64,000 nt of DNA from assembly GCF_009935845.1 (NCBI RefSeq), contig NZ_QWEK01000012.1, positions 109,274-173,273 of the forward strand, read 5' to 3'. Numbering within the stretch: position 1 is the first letter of the stretch; the number at the start of each line of letters is the position of its first letter. Shown one piece after another: positions 24,893 through 31,890 of the stretch. Made by a program: the position numbers and the translations under genes. This stretch comes from Pseudoflavonifractor sp. 524-17. GTDB taxonomy: Bacteria > Bacillota > Clostridia > Oscillospirales > Oscillospiraceae. The notes under the pieces were generated by a model. It was not told the origin of the DNA and did not search any database. It was given only the letters and a program-made list of their open reading frames with translations.

Positions 24893-25894
24893 ATGACAGA
24901 AAACCAACTGCGCCAGAAAGTGGTGGACATTATCAACGCATGGATCGGAGCCACCAAAGGCAGCGCCAAACACCTGGATCTTTTGGAGGTCTACAACAAT
25001 TACAGGCCCCTGGCACGGGGCTATAAGGTCCAGGTGAAAGACGCCTATTGCGCCGCTACGGTCAGCGCGGCATATATCCGGGCCGGGATCGCGGAGTACA
25101 CCGGGACCGAGTGCGGCGTGGAAAAATACACGCTGGTGGCCAAAAAGCTGGGCATATGGGTGGAGAACGACGCCCACACGCCCAAGATCGGGGACGCCTG
25201 CGTGTATGACTGGCAGGACAACGGCGTGGGCGATTGCACCGGAGCCGGGGACCATATCGGGATCGTGTCCAAGGTTTCCGCCGGGTCCTTTGTGGTGACA
25301 GAGGGTAACATGAGCGGCGGCAAGGTGGGCACCCGGACCATGGCCATAAATGGCCGCTACATACGCGGGTTTATTTGCCCGGATTTTGCGGCGATTGCCA
25401 AAAAGCTGGGCGGGACCACCACCGGCACCACGACGCCCACCACGGGGGCCTCCAGCGTGGTCCAGGGCACCGCCCACACCGTTGCGGCGGGTGACACACT
25501 GGGCAAGATCGCGGCCAAATATGGCACCACTGTGGACGCCCTGGCAGCCATCAACGGGATCCAAAACAAGAACCTGATCCGGGTGGGCCAGGTGGTCTAT
25601 TTGACAGAGGCGGCGGCAGCTGTGGGCAAGCTGGCCCGGCTGGGTGTGATCAATTCCCCGGACTACTGGAACACCGCCGCCGCGTCCGGCAAGGTCAAAT
25701 ATCTGGACCGCCTGCTGATCCAGGCGGCGGAGAAGATCACAAAGGCCGGGACCCGGACCACCACCCCGGAGGCCGGCGTGGCCGCCCTGGTGGCCGCTGG
25801 CGTGATTAACACGCCGGACTATTGGCTGGCCAACTATCGCACATTCCCCAGCCTGGACGCGCTGCTGTGCGCCCTGGGCGGGGCTGTGAAATAA
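24893..25894 (+). CDS. Endolysin: CHAP-like amidase with LysM domain
   Basis: A 333-residue wall hydrolase with GGGAGG before the ATG and no signal peptide, so it needs a holin. Residues 1-165 form an NlpC/P60-CHAP fold: Cys in DAYCAATVSAAY (about 53) and His in GAGDHIGIV (about 121) are the likely catalytic pair. A Thr/Gly linker leads to LysM at about 190-235 (HTVAAGDTLGKIAAKYGTT), then a C-terminal pair of 'GVINxPDYW' repeats that probably bind wall. Confidence 0.88.
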   Translation: MTENQLRQKVVDIINAWIGATKGSAKHLDLLEVYNNYRPLARGYKVQVKDAYCAATVSAAYIRAGIAEYTGTECGVEKYTLVAKKLGIWVENDAHTPKIGDACVYDWQDNGVGDCTGAGDHIGIVSKVSAGSFVVTEGNMSGGKVGTRTMAINGRYIRGFICPDFAAIAKKLGGTTTGTTTPTTGASSVVQGTAHTVAAGDTLGKIAAKYGTTVDALAAINGIQNKNLIRVGQVVYLTEAAAAVGKLARLGVINSPDYWNTAAASGKVKYLDRLLIQAAEKITKAGTRTTTPEAGVAALVAAGVINTPDYWLANYRTFPSLDALLCALGGAVK

Positions 25895-25915
25895 AATCTT
25901 TTGGAGGACATGAAC

Positions 25916-26251
25916 ATGGAAACCATTCTGCAGAACATTCCCGGCGTCCTTTCGGCCATCCTGCTGGCGGTGCTGATCCTTATGGTGATCACCAACATCA
26001 TTGTGGAGGTGGTCAAGAAACTGACCTGGGACAAGGTGCCCACCAACCTGCTGGCCTTTATCGTGGCCATGGCCGTGACCCTGCTGGCGTTTTTCGCCGT
26101 GTGCCGGATCATGGCCGTCCCCGTTGTCTGGTACATGGTGGCCGCCGCCATCGGCCTGGGCTTTTTCGTGGCCTTTGCGGCCATGTTTGGGTGGGATAAA
26201 TTCCGGCAAATGCTGGAGCAGATCACCCGCCTGGAGAACCGGGGGAAATAG
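25916..26251 (+). CDS. Holin-like membrane protein
   Basis: A 111-residue protein; TTGGAGG at 25901-25907 lies 8 bases before ATG 25916. Three hydrophobic helices (about 8-30, 43-63, 70-93) and a short charged tail match phage holins that open the membrane for endolysin. It follows the endolysin gene, an order common in clostridial phages. Confidence 0.72.
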   Translation: METILQNIPGVLSAILLAVLILMVITNIIVEVVKKLTWDKVPTNLLAFIVAMAVTLLAFFAVCRIMAVPVVWYMVAAAIGLGFFVAFAAMFGWDKFRQMLEQITRLENRGK

Positions 26252-26253
26252 AT

Positions 26254-26544
26254 ATGGAGGGTAGCAAGGAAGAAAGAATAAGACCCATTACAAATATCAG
26301 CGTTAAACGGGCAGTATATGAAACCACTATGCGGGAGTTTTACCGCAGGATAGAGACGGAGCGGAAAGACCGGATCGAAAGGACCGGGGATCCATCTTAT
26401 ACGGAATTTGAGGCCCTGCTGCCCTGGCTGGTAAGTTTTCTGTTGCCAGAAAAAAAGTGCCGGGCCGTAATGGAGTACGACCCGGCGGCAGATAGGATTA
26501 AGTTCTTCCAAGAGGAAAGGGGCGGAAAAGATGAAAGAAAATAA
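26254..26544 (+). CDS. Hypothetical phage protein
   Basis: A 96-residue charged protein with GGGGGAAA before ATG 26254. It reads PITNISVKRAVYETTMREFYRR, then LPWLVSFLLPEKKCRAVMEYDP. It overlaps the next gene by 14 bases. I do not recognise the family; soluble, without signal or membrane segment. It is the second-last plus-strand gene of the lysis end. Confidence 0.5.
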   Translation: MEGSKEERIRPITNISVKRAVYETTMREFYRRIETERKDRIERTGDPSYTEFEALLPWLVSFLLPEKKCRAVMEYDPAADRIKFFQEERGGKDERK

Positions 26545-26713
26545 TTTTGCCAAAGAAATGCGGGAAGAATGTGAACGGAAAAAGACCGCAGCCCGGCGGA
26601 TATTGGAAATATCCGCCGAACTGCGGTTGACGTGGGCAGACTTCGAGGAGGTCCTGGGGATTGTCAGGAGATCCGCCTATCTGTCGAACACGTCAGCCGG
26701 GACTATCTCCTGA
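26531..26713 (+). CDS. Small hypothetical phage protein
   Basis: A 60-residue helical protein with AAAGGGGCGG before ATG 26531. 'ERKKTAARRILEISAELRLTWADFEEVLGIVRRSAYL' suggests a small helix-turn-helix-like bundle. Its end runs 37 bases into the convergent gene 26677-26856. Late transcription ends just beyond at the palindrome 26917-26944. Confidence 0.45.
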   Translation: MKENNFAKEMREECERKKTAARRILEISAELRLTWADFEEVLGIVRRSAYLSNTSAGTIS

Positions 26714-26856
26714 AAATATTCCCAGGCCGTTTCAAAAGCGCCATAAACTTTTTCGCCGTGTTCTGCGATACTGTGTAGCTGCTGATCGTCAAAACGGCGG
26801 AGACATTCCTGGGAGTATGCAAGAGACAAGTCATAAATCAAACGTTCCCGATCCAA
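26677..26856 (-). CDS. Small hypothetical phage protein, leftward operon
   Basis: About 59 residues. The best start is TTG 26856, 8 bases after AAGGGGGTG; GTG 26865 would leave no room for a site. It contains YDLSLAYSQECLRRFDDQQLHSIAEHGEKVYGAFETAWEYFQ, all helical. Probably the last gene of the short leftward group starting at 27409. Function unknown. Confidence 0.5.
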   Translation of the reverse strand: MDRERLIYDLSLAYSQECLRRFDDQQLHSIAEHGEKVYGAFETAWEYFQEIVPADVFDR

Positions 26857-26916
26857 TTTTATCACCCCCTTTCCCGCCAAAATTCTACCACATGGCGGCA
26901 GCGGGGGCAACAGCGA

Positions 26917-26944
26917 GGCCCCCGGCAATTGCCGGGGGCCTTTT
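26917..26944 (+). terminator. Late-operon terminator
   Basis: GGCCCCCGGC (26917-26926) and GCCGGGGGCC (26931-26940) form a perfect stem around AATT, followed by TTTT on the plus strand. It lies after the last rightward lysis-end gene. Confidence 0.75.
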
Positions 26945-26947
26945 GCG

Positions 26948-27169
26948 TCATGCTGTGCGGCTGGCCCGGAACGTGGGGGCCATGCTGTACCGGTCCGGCT
27001 GGATCCATTCGCCATCCTGGTCAACGTGGACCATGGAGCGGCGGGACCGGCCCAGGTAGTTATAAGAAACGGTTTTCGCTGTGCGCCCGGTGACCTGAAT
27101 GGTAAAAATGCAATCATAATCACCAATGCTGCGGGTTTTGTATTCCTTGCCAACTTCAAACTGTGCCAT
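26948..27169 (-). CDS. Small hypothetical phage protein
   Basis: A 73-residue beta-rich protein with AAGGGGGC before its ATG. The sequence GKEYKTRSIGDYDCIFTIQVTGRTAKTVSYNYLGRSRRS is a small SH3/OB-like pattern seen in many phage and mobile-element proteins of unknown role. It lies in the leftward early-type group next to the control region. Confidence 0.6.
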   Translation of the reverse strand: MAQFEVGKEYKTRSIGDYDCIFTIQVTGRTAKTVSYNYLGRSRRSMVHVDQDGEWIQPDRYSMAPTFRASRTA

Positions 27170-27214
27170 TTTCGTTTGCCCCCTTGTTTTTTTCGCCTTA
27201 CTTTGTTATTATGG

Positions 27215-27297
27215 GGGCGGGCCGGTGTAAGGCTACCGGCCTGCCCTTGTGGCGGATAGCGGCTTACCTTTGACCGGGGGAGCCGCTATCCTTTTTT
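27215..27297. other. Two adjacent hairpins
   Basis: GGGCGGGCCGGT pairs with ACCGGCCTGCCC (27215-27246, one G-T). GGATAGCGGCT pairs with AGCCGCTATCC (27254-27291), the latter followed by six Ts on the plus strand. The second can stop rightward read-through; for the leftward operon both would lie inside the message. Confidence 0.6.
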
Positions 27298-27409
27298 ATT
27301 CGCCCATGATCCGCTTAACGCTTTCGCGGAGTTCTTCGAGCGTTTCGCATTTAGCGATAAGTTCCAGAACCGCACGGAGCAGGGCCATTGTGGTGTTCAT
27401 TTCGTCCAT
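27296..27409 (-). CDS. Tiny leftward phage protein
   Basis: A 37-residue open frame, AAAGGAAGTGAGG before ATG at 27409. It reads MDEMNTTMALLRAVLELIAK and ends ESVKRIMGE, an amphipathic helical peptide. It is the first gene after the leftward promoter of the control region. Coding is supported by the good site and position only. Confidence 0.45.
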   Translation of the reverse strand: MDEMNTTMALLRAVLELIAKCETLEELRESVKRIMGE

Positions 27410-27457
27410 GTCCTCACTTCCTTTCGTAAAGGGCTGTACCCTTGCCTTACAATAAGA

Positions 27458-27564
27458 ATTATACTACATGATTGCATGAATATCTATTGACAGAATCCAC
27501 AAACATGATTGCATGAACTTTGTGTAAAATGTTCATGGTTTCATGTATGGAAATGTGGTATAGT
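27458..27564. promoter_or_regulatory. Divergent promoters with three operator-like repeats
   Basis: ACATGATTGCATGAA occurs at 27466-27480 and 27503-27517; an inverted copy with a changed centre (ACATGAAACCATGAA) is at 27532-27546. The first adjoins the leftward TATAAT (27463-27458). The third precedes an extended -10 (TGG-TATAGT, 27559-27564) for the ribbon-helix-helix gene at 27583. This is a typical self-regulated repressor control region. Confidence 0.75.
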
Positions 27565-27582
27565 AATGGCGAGGTGATAAAC

Positions 27583-27768
27583 ATGGCAACAAAAGCGCAT
27601 TTAGAGGGGAACAAGCGGTATCTTGAAAAACTGGACCATTACACCATCCGCTTTCCAGGGGGGGCAAAAGAAAAAATAATGCAACACGCAAAGGAGAGCG
27701 GAAAGAGCCTAAACGCCTATATAATCGGGCTGATCGAGGCGGACATGGGCAAACTGTCCGAGGAGTAA
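27583..27768 (+). CDS. Arc-like ribbon-helix-helix repressor
   Basis: A 61-residue protein with GCGAGGTGAT before ATG 27583. 'YTIRFPGGAKEKIMQHAKESGKSLNAYIIGLIEADM' is the Arc/MetJ-type pattern: one beta strand followed by two helices. It probably binds the three repeats just upstream and controls both itself and the leftward genes. Longer frames from 27520 are unsupported, since the promoter lies there. Confidence 0.82.
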   Translation: MATKAHLEGNKRYLEKLDHYTIRFPGGAKEKIMQHAKESGKSLNAYIIGLIEADMGKLSEE

Positions 27769-27912
27769 AGAAAAGGGGCCGGGACACTTTCGGCCCAGCC
27801 TTCAGAGCCGAAACAACAAAATTTTTGATTGCTGGATATTCCAACGGGCCGGAAAACGGAACCGTGGTAATATTAAGAAAAATTTTGATTATTTCGGCGG
27901 CTGGAGGCGACT

Positions 27913-28155
27913 ATGAGGGCATACACATTTCACGGGAAAAGGAATATTTGCGGTGATCGCATAAGACTGGCCCGCCTGGCGAAACGCTTTTCACAGTCTG
28001 ATTTATGCAGACAATTACAACTGATCGGGATCCCGATGGAGCGGGACAGCATAAGCAGGATCGAGAGCGGCAGCAGGTATGTGGCAGATTATGAAGTGAC
28101 CACCATAGCGGATATTTTGGAGGTTTCCGTGTTGTGGCTGCTGGGGAGAGAGTGA
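27913..28155 (+). CDS. XRE-family helix-turn-helix regulator
   Basis: An 80-residue protein with TGGAGG before ATG 27913. The segment ICGDRIRLARLAKRFSQSDLCRQLQLIGIPMERDSISRIESGSRYVADYEV is a Cro/cI-type HTH with the usual RIESG turn. No C-terminal cleavage domain is present. It may set lysogeny together with the Arc-like protein. A terminator hairpin follows. The 140 bases before it contain two AATTTTGATT-like repeats that could be its sites. Confidence 0.85.
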   Translation: MRAYTFHGKRNICGDRIRLARLAKRFSQSDLCRQLQLIGIPMERDSISRIESGSRYVADYEVTTIADILEVSVLWLLGRE

Positions 28156-28186
28156 AACCGGCGTGGTATTGCACCGCGCCGGTTTT
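28156..28186 (+). terminator. Hairpin after the XRE gene
   Basis: AAACCGGCG and CGCCGGTTT form a 9-base stem starting at the stop codon and running into a TTTT tract (28155-28186). An overlapping alternative pairing, GTGGTAT with ATACCAC (28189-28195), is also possible. Confidence 0.65.
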
Positions 28187-28208
28187 GTCATACCACAAGG
28201 AGGCTGCT

Positions 28209-29258
28209 ATGAATTACAAAGGATATAAACATATCAGGTGGGAGCAACGGCTGAAAATAGAGGGCGCCCTGCGGACCGGGGCAAAACCGGCGGCGATTGC
28301 GCAGGAATTAGGGGTATGCAAGAAAACGATCTATAATGAGATTGCGCGGGGAATGTGCGTTCAGCAAACCAGCGAATACGAATTTGTGGAAAGATACTGC
28401 GCGGACGTGGCGGAGCGGAAATACCAGGAAAATTTGAGGGCCAAGGGGCCGGACGTTAAGCTGGGGAAAGATTTTGCTTTTGTGGAGTACATTGAGGACC
28501 AGATCATAAATAAAAAGCGGTCCCCCGGTGCGGCCTTGGCACAGATCCAGATCGACGGGAAAAAATTTGATACAGAAATCTGTGAAACCACCCTTTACAA
28601 CTGGATTTATCGGGGGGACATTTTCCTGAACTTGACCGAGGCGGATCTGCTGTATAAAGGGGAGCGGCGGAACGAGGGGCGGAAAGCGGGCGACAATAAC
28701 CGGGCCAGACCGGCCAAGGGGGACACCATTGAACAGCGCCCGGAGGAGATCAACAGCCGGGAAACTTTCGGAAACTGGGAAATGGACAGTGTTATGGGGT
28801 GCAAGGGTAGCAAGGCGGCCCTGGTGGTGCTGACCGAGCGGCTGACCCGTTACCCCGTGATCGTCCGGGTGCCTGATCATACCATGGAAAGCGTGGTCCG
28901 GGCGCTGGACCGCATGGAGCGCCGCATGGGGGCAAAGTTCCGGGAGGTTTTCCGCTCCATCACCGTGGATAATGGGTGCGAGTTCCAGGACTGCGAGGGG
29001 ATGGAGCGATCCAAGCGGGCCAGGAAACCGCGCACAAAGATTTTTTATTGCCACCCATATTCTGCCTATGAGCGGGGCAGCAACGAAAACATGAACCGGA
29101 TCATAAGGCGGTTTTTTCCAAAGGGGACCAACTTCGACAATGTGAGCGCGGCGGAGGTGGCGGAGGTGGAGGAGTGGCTGGCAAACTATCCGCGCCGGAT
29201 CCTGGGGTGGAAAACGCCGCAAATGCTTTATGACGAATACATGACCGTGGCGGCCTGA
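28209..29258 (+). CDS. IS30-type DDE transposase at the prophage right edge
   Basis: A 349-residue protein with AAGGAGG before ATG 28209. Residues 25-48 form an HTH (AIAQELGVCKKTIYNEIARG). The IS30 catalytic core has Asp in NWEMDSVMG (about 193), Asp in ITVDNGCEF (254) and Glu in SNENMNR (293). It is full length and intact. I found no clear terminal inverted repeats in the flanks, so it may be an IS copy or the phage's own recombination enzyme; no integrase gene occurs in this window. Confidence 0.88.
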   Translation: MNYKGYKHIRWEQRLKIEGALRTGAKPAAIAQELGVCKKTIYNEIARGMCVQQTSEYEFVERYCADVAERKYQENLRAKGPDVKLGKDFAFVEYIEDQIINKKRSPGAALAQIQIDGKKFDTEICETTLYNWIYRGDIFLNLTEADLLYKGERRNEGRKAGDNNRARPAKGDTIEQRPEEINSRETFGNWEMDSVMGCKGSKAALVVLTERLTRYPVIVRVPDHTMESVVRALDRMERRMGAKFREVFRSITVDNGCEFQDCEGMERSKRARKPRTKIFYCHPYSAYERGSNENMNRIIRRFFPKGTNFDNVSAAEVAEVEEWLANYPRRILGWKTPQMLYDEYMTVAA

Positions 29259-29282
29259 CCAGCTGAACACGGAAAAACGACC

Positions 29283-29393
29283 AGGCCGGAAACGCCCAGG
29301 GGCGCCGGCCAATTCTTTGCGCCATTTTTGCACCGACAGCGCCGTGGAGGCGCGAAAAACGGGGATCCCACCTGGAGCGGGACCCCCGTTTTT
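29283..29393. terminator. Hairpin and bidirectional terminator at the phage-host junction
   Basis: GGCCGG..CCGGCC with an inner CGCCC/GGGCG stem (about 29283-29310) is followed by AAAAACGGGG..CCCCGTTTTT (29355-29393, 14 pairs with one mismatch), which has T-tracts on both strands. The intervals of 29259-29544 hold no gene; they probably contain the prophage right end. Confidence 0.7.
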
Positions 29394-29400
29394 AGGGCTA

Positions 29401-29464
29401 TTAAAAACTTTTTATAATTTTTTGTAATTTAGTCTTGACATTTTGCCCAAGCCCAAAGTATAAA
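29401..29464 (+). promoter_or_regulatory. Promoter upstream of spoIIP with AT-rich UP-like block
   Basis: TTGACA (29435-29440) and TATAAA (29459-29464) are 18 bases apart. The 34 bases before the -35 are A/T tracts. The whole 40-base block 29401-29440 matches the block before the hicAB -35 at 34 of 40 positions. A sigma-E-like pair (ATAT ... CATATGGT, about 29474-29501) lies nearer the gene and may be the real spoIIP promoter. Confidence 0.55.
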
Positions 29465-29544
29465 TTCCCCTCATATCCCCCCGGCCCCGCGCATATGGTA
29501 TCCCAGAGGCTGAAAACACGGAAGAGAAAGAGGGCGAATCTAAG

Positions 29545-30717
29545 ATGAGACAACCACCCATTCAATGGGGGCGGGTTCTGCGGCGGACCGCCGCCTGCTT
29601 CATGGCCGCCACGGCGGCGGGGACGCTGCTGCTGGGGGCGGAAAACGGGCTGTCCGCCGGGGCGCTCCAGGCGCTTTGCAGCCCCGGCTTTGCCGCCGCG
29701 GCCCTGGGGGCGGAGCTGGGCCCCCTGGGGGGCGGGGTGATGGATGAGCTGGACTTCTGGCAGCGGCTGGTGGTGGAGCAGTCCCCCCTGCTGCGGTACG
29801 GGTCTGTTCCGGAACAGGTCCAGGAGAGCGCCTCCCCCGCTCCCCCGGCGTCCGCACCGCCCCAGACCGCCGCCCCCGCCCCCACGCCGGACCCGGAGGA
29901 CGGGGAGCTGCCGGCCCTCACCGCCCCGCCGGAGGACATTGTGGAGCGCACGCTGGTGCCCGCCACCACCCAGGGCTACGCCTATGACAACGGACTGTAT
30001 CTCTACAACCGCACCAGCCTGCCAGTGGATCTGGCCGCGGCCCAGGCCGCCGGGGTGTCCTTCACCCTGCCGGCGGCGGAGGAGGGCCCTCAAATTCTGA
30101 TCATCCACACCCACACCACCGAGGCGTACACGCCCGCCGGGACGGATACTTACACCCCCAGCGACAACAACTCCCGCACCCTGGACGAACACCAGAATAT
30201 GCTGCGCATCGGCGACGAGATGGAGCAGGTTTTTGGCGAGATGGGCCTGTCGGTGGTCCACGACCGGGCGCTGTACGACTACCCCAGCTATAACGGGGCC
30301 TACCGCCGCTCCGGCCAGGCCATTCAGGCGTATCTGGAAAAATACCCCTCCCTGCGCATTGTGCTGGACGTCCACCGGGACGCCCTGATAGGAGGGGACG
30401 GCACCGTCTATAAGACCGTCACCCAGGTGGACGGGGGCAAGGCGGCGCAGGTCATGCTGGTGCTGGGCAGCGGCGACGGCCACCCGGACTGGGCGGAAAA
30501 CCTGGCCCTGGCGGTGCGGATCCAAAAGAGTCTGGACACCCTCTACCCCACCCTGGCCCGGCCCATGACGCTGCGGGGCTCTGTGTACAACCAGAACCTG
30601 AGCCCGGGGGCCTTGCTGGTGGAGGTGGGCAGCCACGGCAACACGCTTCAGGAGGCGCTGGCGGGGGCCCGCTGCTTTGCCCGGGCGGCGGGGCAGGTAT
30701 TTTTAAGTCTGAAGTAA
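29545..30717 (+). CDS. spoIIP: Stage II sporulation protein P
   Basis: A 390-residue peptidoglycan hydrolase of endospore engulfment, where it acts with SpoIID and SpoIIM at the septum. An N-terminal membrane anchor (about 12-40) and a Pro/Ala linker (about 90-130) precede the amidase domain: ILIIHTHTTEAYTP (His/Glu), NMLRIGDEM, IVLDVHRDAL (His), and LLVEVGSHGN (Glu). The weak AGAGGG site precedes ATG 29545. Its presence shows a spore-forming lineage. The neighbour gpr, common elsewhere, would be left of the prophage if present. Confidence 0.93.
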   Translation: MRQPPIQWGRVLRRTAACFMAATAAGTLLLGAENGLSAGALQALCSPGFAAAALGAELGPLGGGVMDELDFWQRLVVEQSPLLRYGSVPEQVQESASPAPPASAPPQTAAPAPTPDPEDGELPALTAPPEDIVERTLVPATTQGYAYDNGLYLYNRTSLPVDLAAAQAAGVSFTLPAAEEGPQILIIHTHTTEAYTPAGTDTYTPSDNNSRTLDEHQNMLRIGDEMEQVFGEMGLSVVHDRALYDYPSYNGAYRRSGQAIQAYLEKYPSLRIVLDVHRDALIGGDGTVYKTVTQVDGGKAAQVMLVLGSGDGHPDWAENLALAVRIQKSLDTLYPTLARPMTLRGSVYNQNLSPGALLVEVGSHGNTLQEALAGARCFARAAGQVFLSLK

Positions 30718-30735
30718 AGGATATCTGCGGCAAAG

Positions 30736-30770
30736 ACAACACGGCGCGGCAGTTTGCCGCGCCGTGTTGT
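30736..30770. terminator. spoIIP terminator
   Basis: ACAACACGGCGCGGC (30736-30750) and GCCGCGCCGTGTTGT (30756-30770) pair over 15 bases around AGTTT. The stem is followed by AAAAATTTT, a weak tract. Confidence 0.75.
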
Positions 30771-30780
30771 AAAAATTTTC

Positions 30781-30809
30781 TTGAAACTTGTAGAAGACTG
30801 TGGTATAGT
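30781..30809 (+). promoter_or_regulatory. Promoter for a non-coding stretch
   Basis: TTGAAA (30781-30786) and TATAGT (30804-30809) lie 17 bases apart, with TGG directly before the -10 (extended -10) and a TAAAAATTTTC block upstream. No coding gene begins within the next 500 bases. Confidence 0.75.
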
Positions 30810-30815
30810 AGGGAT

Positions 30816-31300
30816 ACGAGACAAATAGAAAGGCAGGGCGAGAGGCGTGACAACCACCTCTCGTCCCTATGCGGGAGAAACACCCTCCCACACAACAGCA
30901 TTGCTGCGCCAGCCCTATTATATCTGAAATGAAGCCCCTTTACAAGGGGGCGATTGAGATTTTGGGGTTTGTGTCTGAATAAATGCGGTGTGGGTTGGAC
31001 TGAGGTACATCCCTGCACCGCCTTTGTTTGTCTCGGCGGGAAACCCTGGGGGTGGGTGATTCAGATCTCAACACCTGTGAAATTTTCTTCACCTCCTTTA
31101 ACGATCCACCACCCCCAGGCAGAACCGCTGAGAAAACAGCAGAAGAGGGGGACGAACAGGAACGTCCCAATCCTCACAGCCGTCTGAGGACGGCACGGCA
31201 GCCCCGGCGTACCATCCAAGCCAGAATTGGCATCCAACGGATGGCGCGCCGGGGCTGTTCCGCGCAAAGCGGAGCCGTTCCGCCGGCGTGAAAAAACCAA
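30816..31300 (+). ncRNA. Structured non-coding region, candidate RNA gene(s)
   Basis: No convincing protein gene is found here. Several stems are visible: CGAGAGG/CCTCTCG (about 30839-30865), GCGGTG/CACCGC (about 30983-31021), and CTCGGCGG plus CCTGGGGGTGG pairing with CCACCCCCAGG plus CCGCTGAG across a 50-base open centre (about 31034-31132). There is also CAGCCCCGGCG/CGCCGGGGCTG with an inner CCATCC/GGATGG (31198-31257). A good promoter precedes it. The long stem with an open centre recalls 6S RNA in shape only; I recognise no family. Confidence 0.45.
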
Positions 31301-31313
31301 CAAGGAGGTAGGA

Positions 31314-31867
31314 GTGTCCCTCTCCGCCGAGCGCAACTATAACCGGCTGCTGGAAAAGATTCTCCTCCTCCCACGCGGTTTTACAACAATGGATCATGCT
31401 GTATCATAAGGGCCATAGAGATGGGGGGCGCCCCTGCCTCAGGAGGATTACATCATGCAGGCGGTCAAAGCGGCGGCGGACATGGTGGAGGGCTCCAAAG
31501 CGCTCTCCGAGGAGCTGATGGCCCGGTTTGGCCGCACCGTGCCGGCGTCCATGTGGGAGAGGCGGTTGTGGGGAACATCGGCTCCCCCCAGCGTATGGAC
31601 TACACCGCCATCGGCGACACGGTGGACACCTCCGCCCGCCTGGAGGCCAACGCCCCCGGCGGCACCATCTACATCTCCCGGGCGGTAGCGGACACCCTGG
31701 AGGGCCGCATCCGCGCCACCTCCCTGGGGGATACCGTCAAGCTCAAGGGCAAGAAGGAGGGCTTTGAGATCCTCACCATGGATGAGATTCTGCACTGCCC
31801 GGCGGTTGGGCTGCCCCTTCCGGCAATGCGAGGGGGACACTTTCTTCTGAAAGTGTCCCCCTACTAA
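31314..31867 (+). pseudogene. Decayed GAF-adenylate/guanylate cyclase gene
   Basis: AAGGAGGT precedes GTG 31314, which opens SLSAERNYNRLLEKIL (start of a GAF-type sensor) but stops at 31407. From 31419 the same frame resumes as WGAPLPQEDYIMQAVKAAADM, the middle of a class III cyclase. It then shifts frame near 31548 to VHVGEAVVGNIGS and TAIGDTVDTSARLE, the conserved end of the cyclase domain. The sensor and first cyclase half with the metal-binding Asp residues are missing, so it is a remnant with a deletion and a frameshift. Confidence 0.8.
31831..31862. terminator. Hairpin between the cyclase remnant and thlA
   Basis: AGGGGGACACTTT (31831-31843) and AAAGTGTCCCCCT (31850-31862) form a 13-base stem with a CTTCTG loop, located between convergent genes. 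T-rich bases lie some distance away on the plus strand only. Confidence 0.6.
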
Positions 31868-31890
31868 AATATTGCTTTTTTACGCAGCGC

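Noticed and set aside
28156..29400. Complete IS30 insertion sequence with terminal inverted repeats
   Set aside because: I compared the flanks of the transposase by eye and found no matching inverted repeats or target duplication, so I annotate only the gene.
31034..31132. 6S RNA
   Set aside because: Only the general shape agrees; I could not match any conserved sequence, and the transcript ends are unknown, so it is listed only as a candidate structured RNA.
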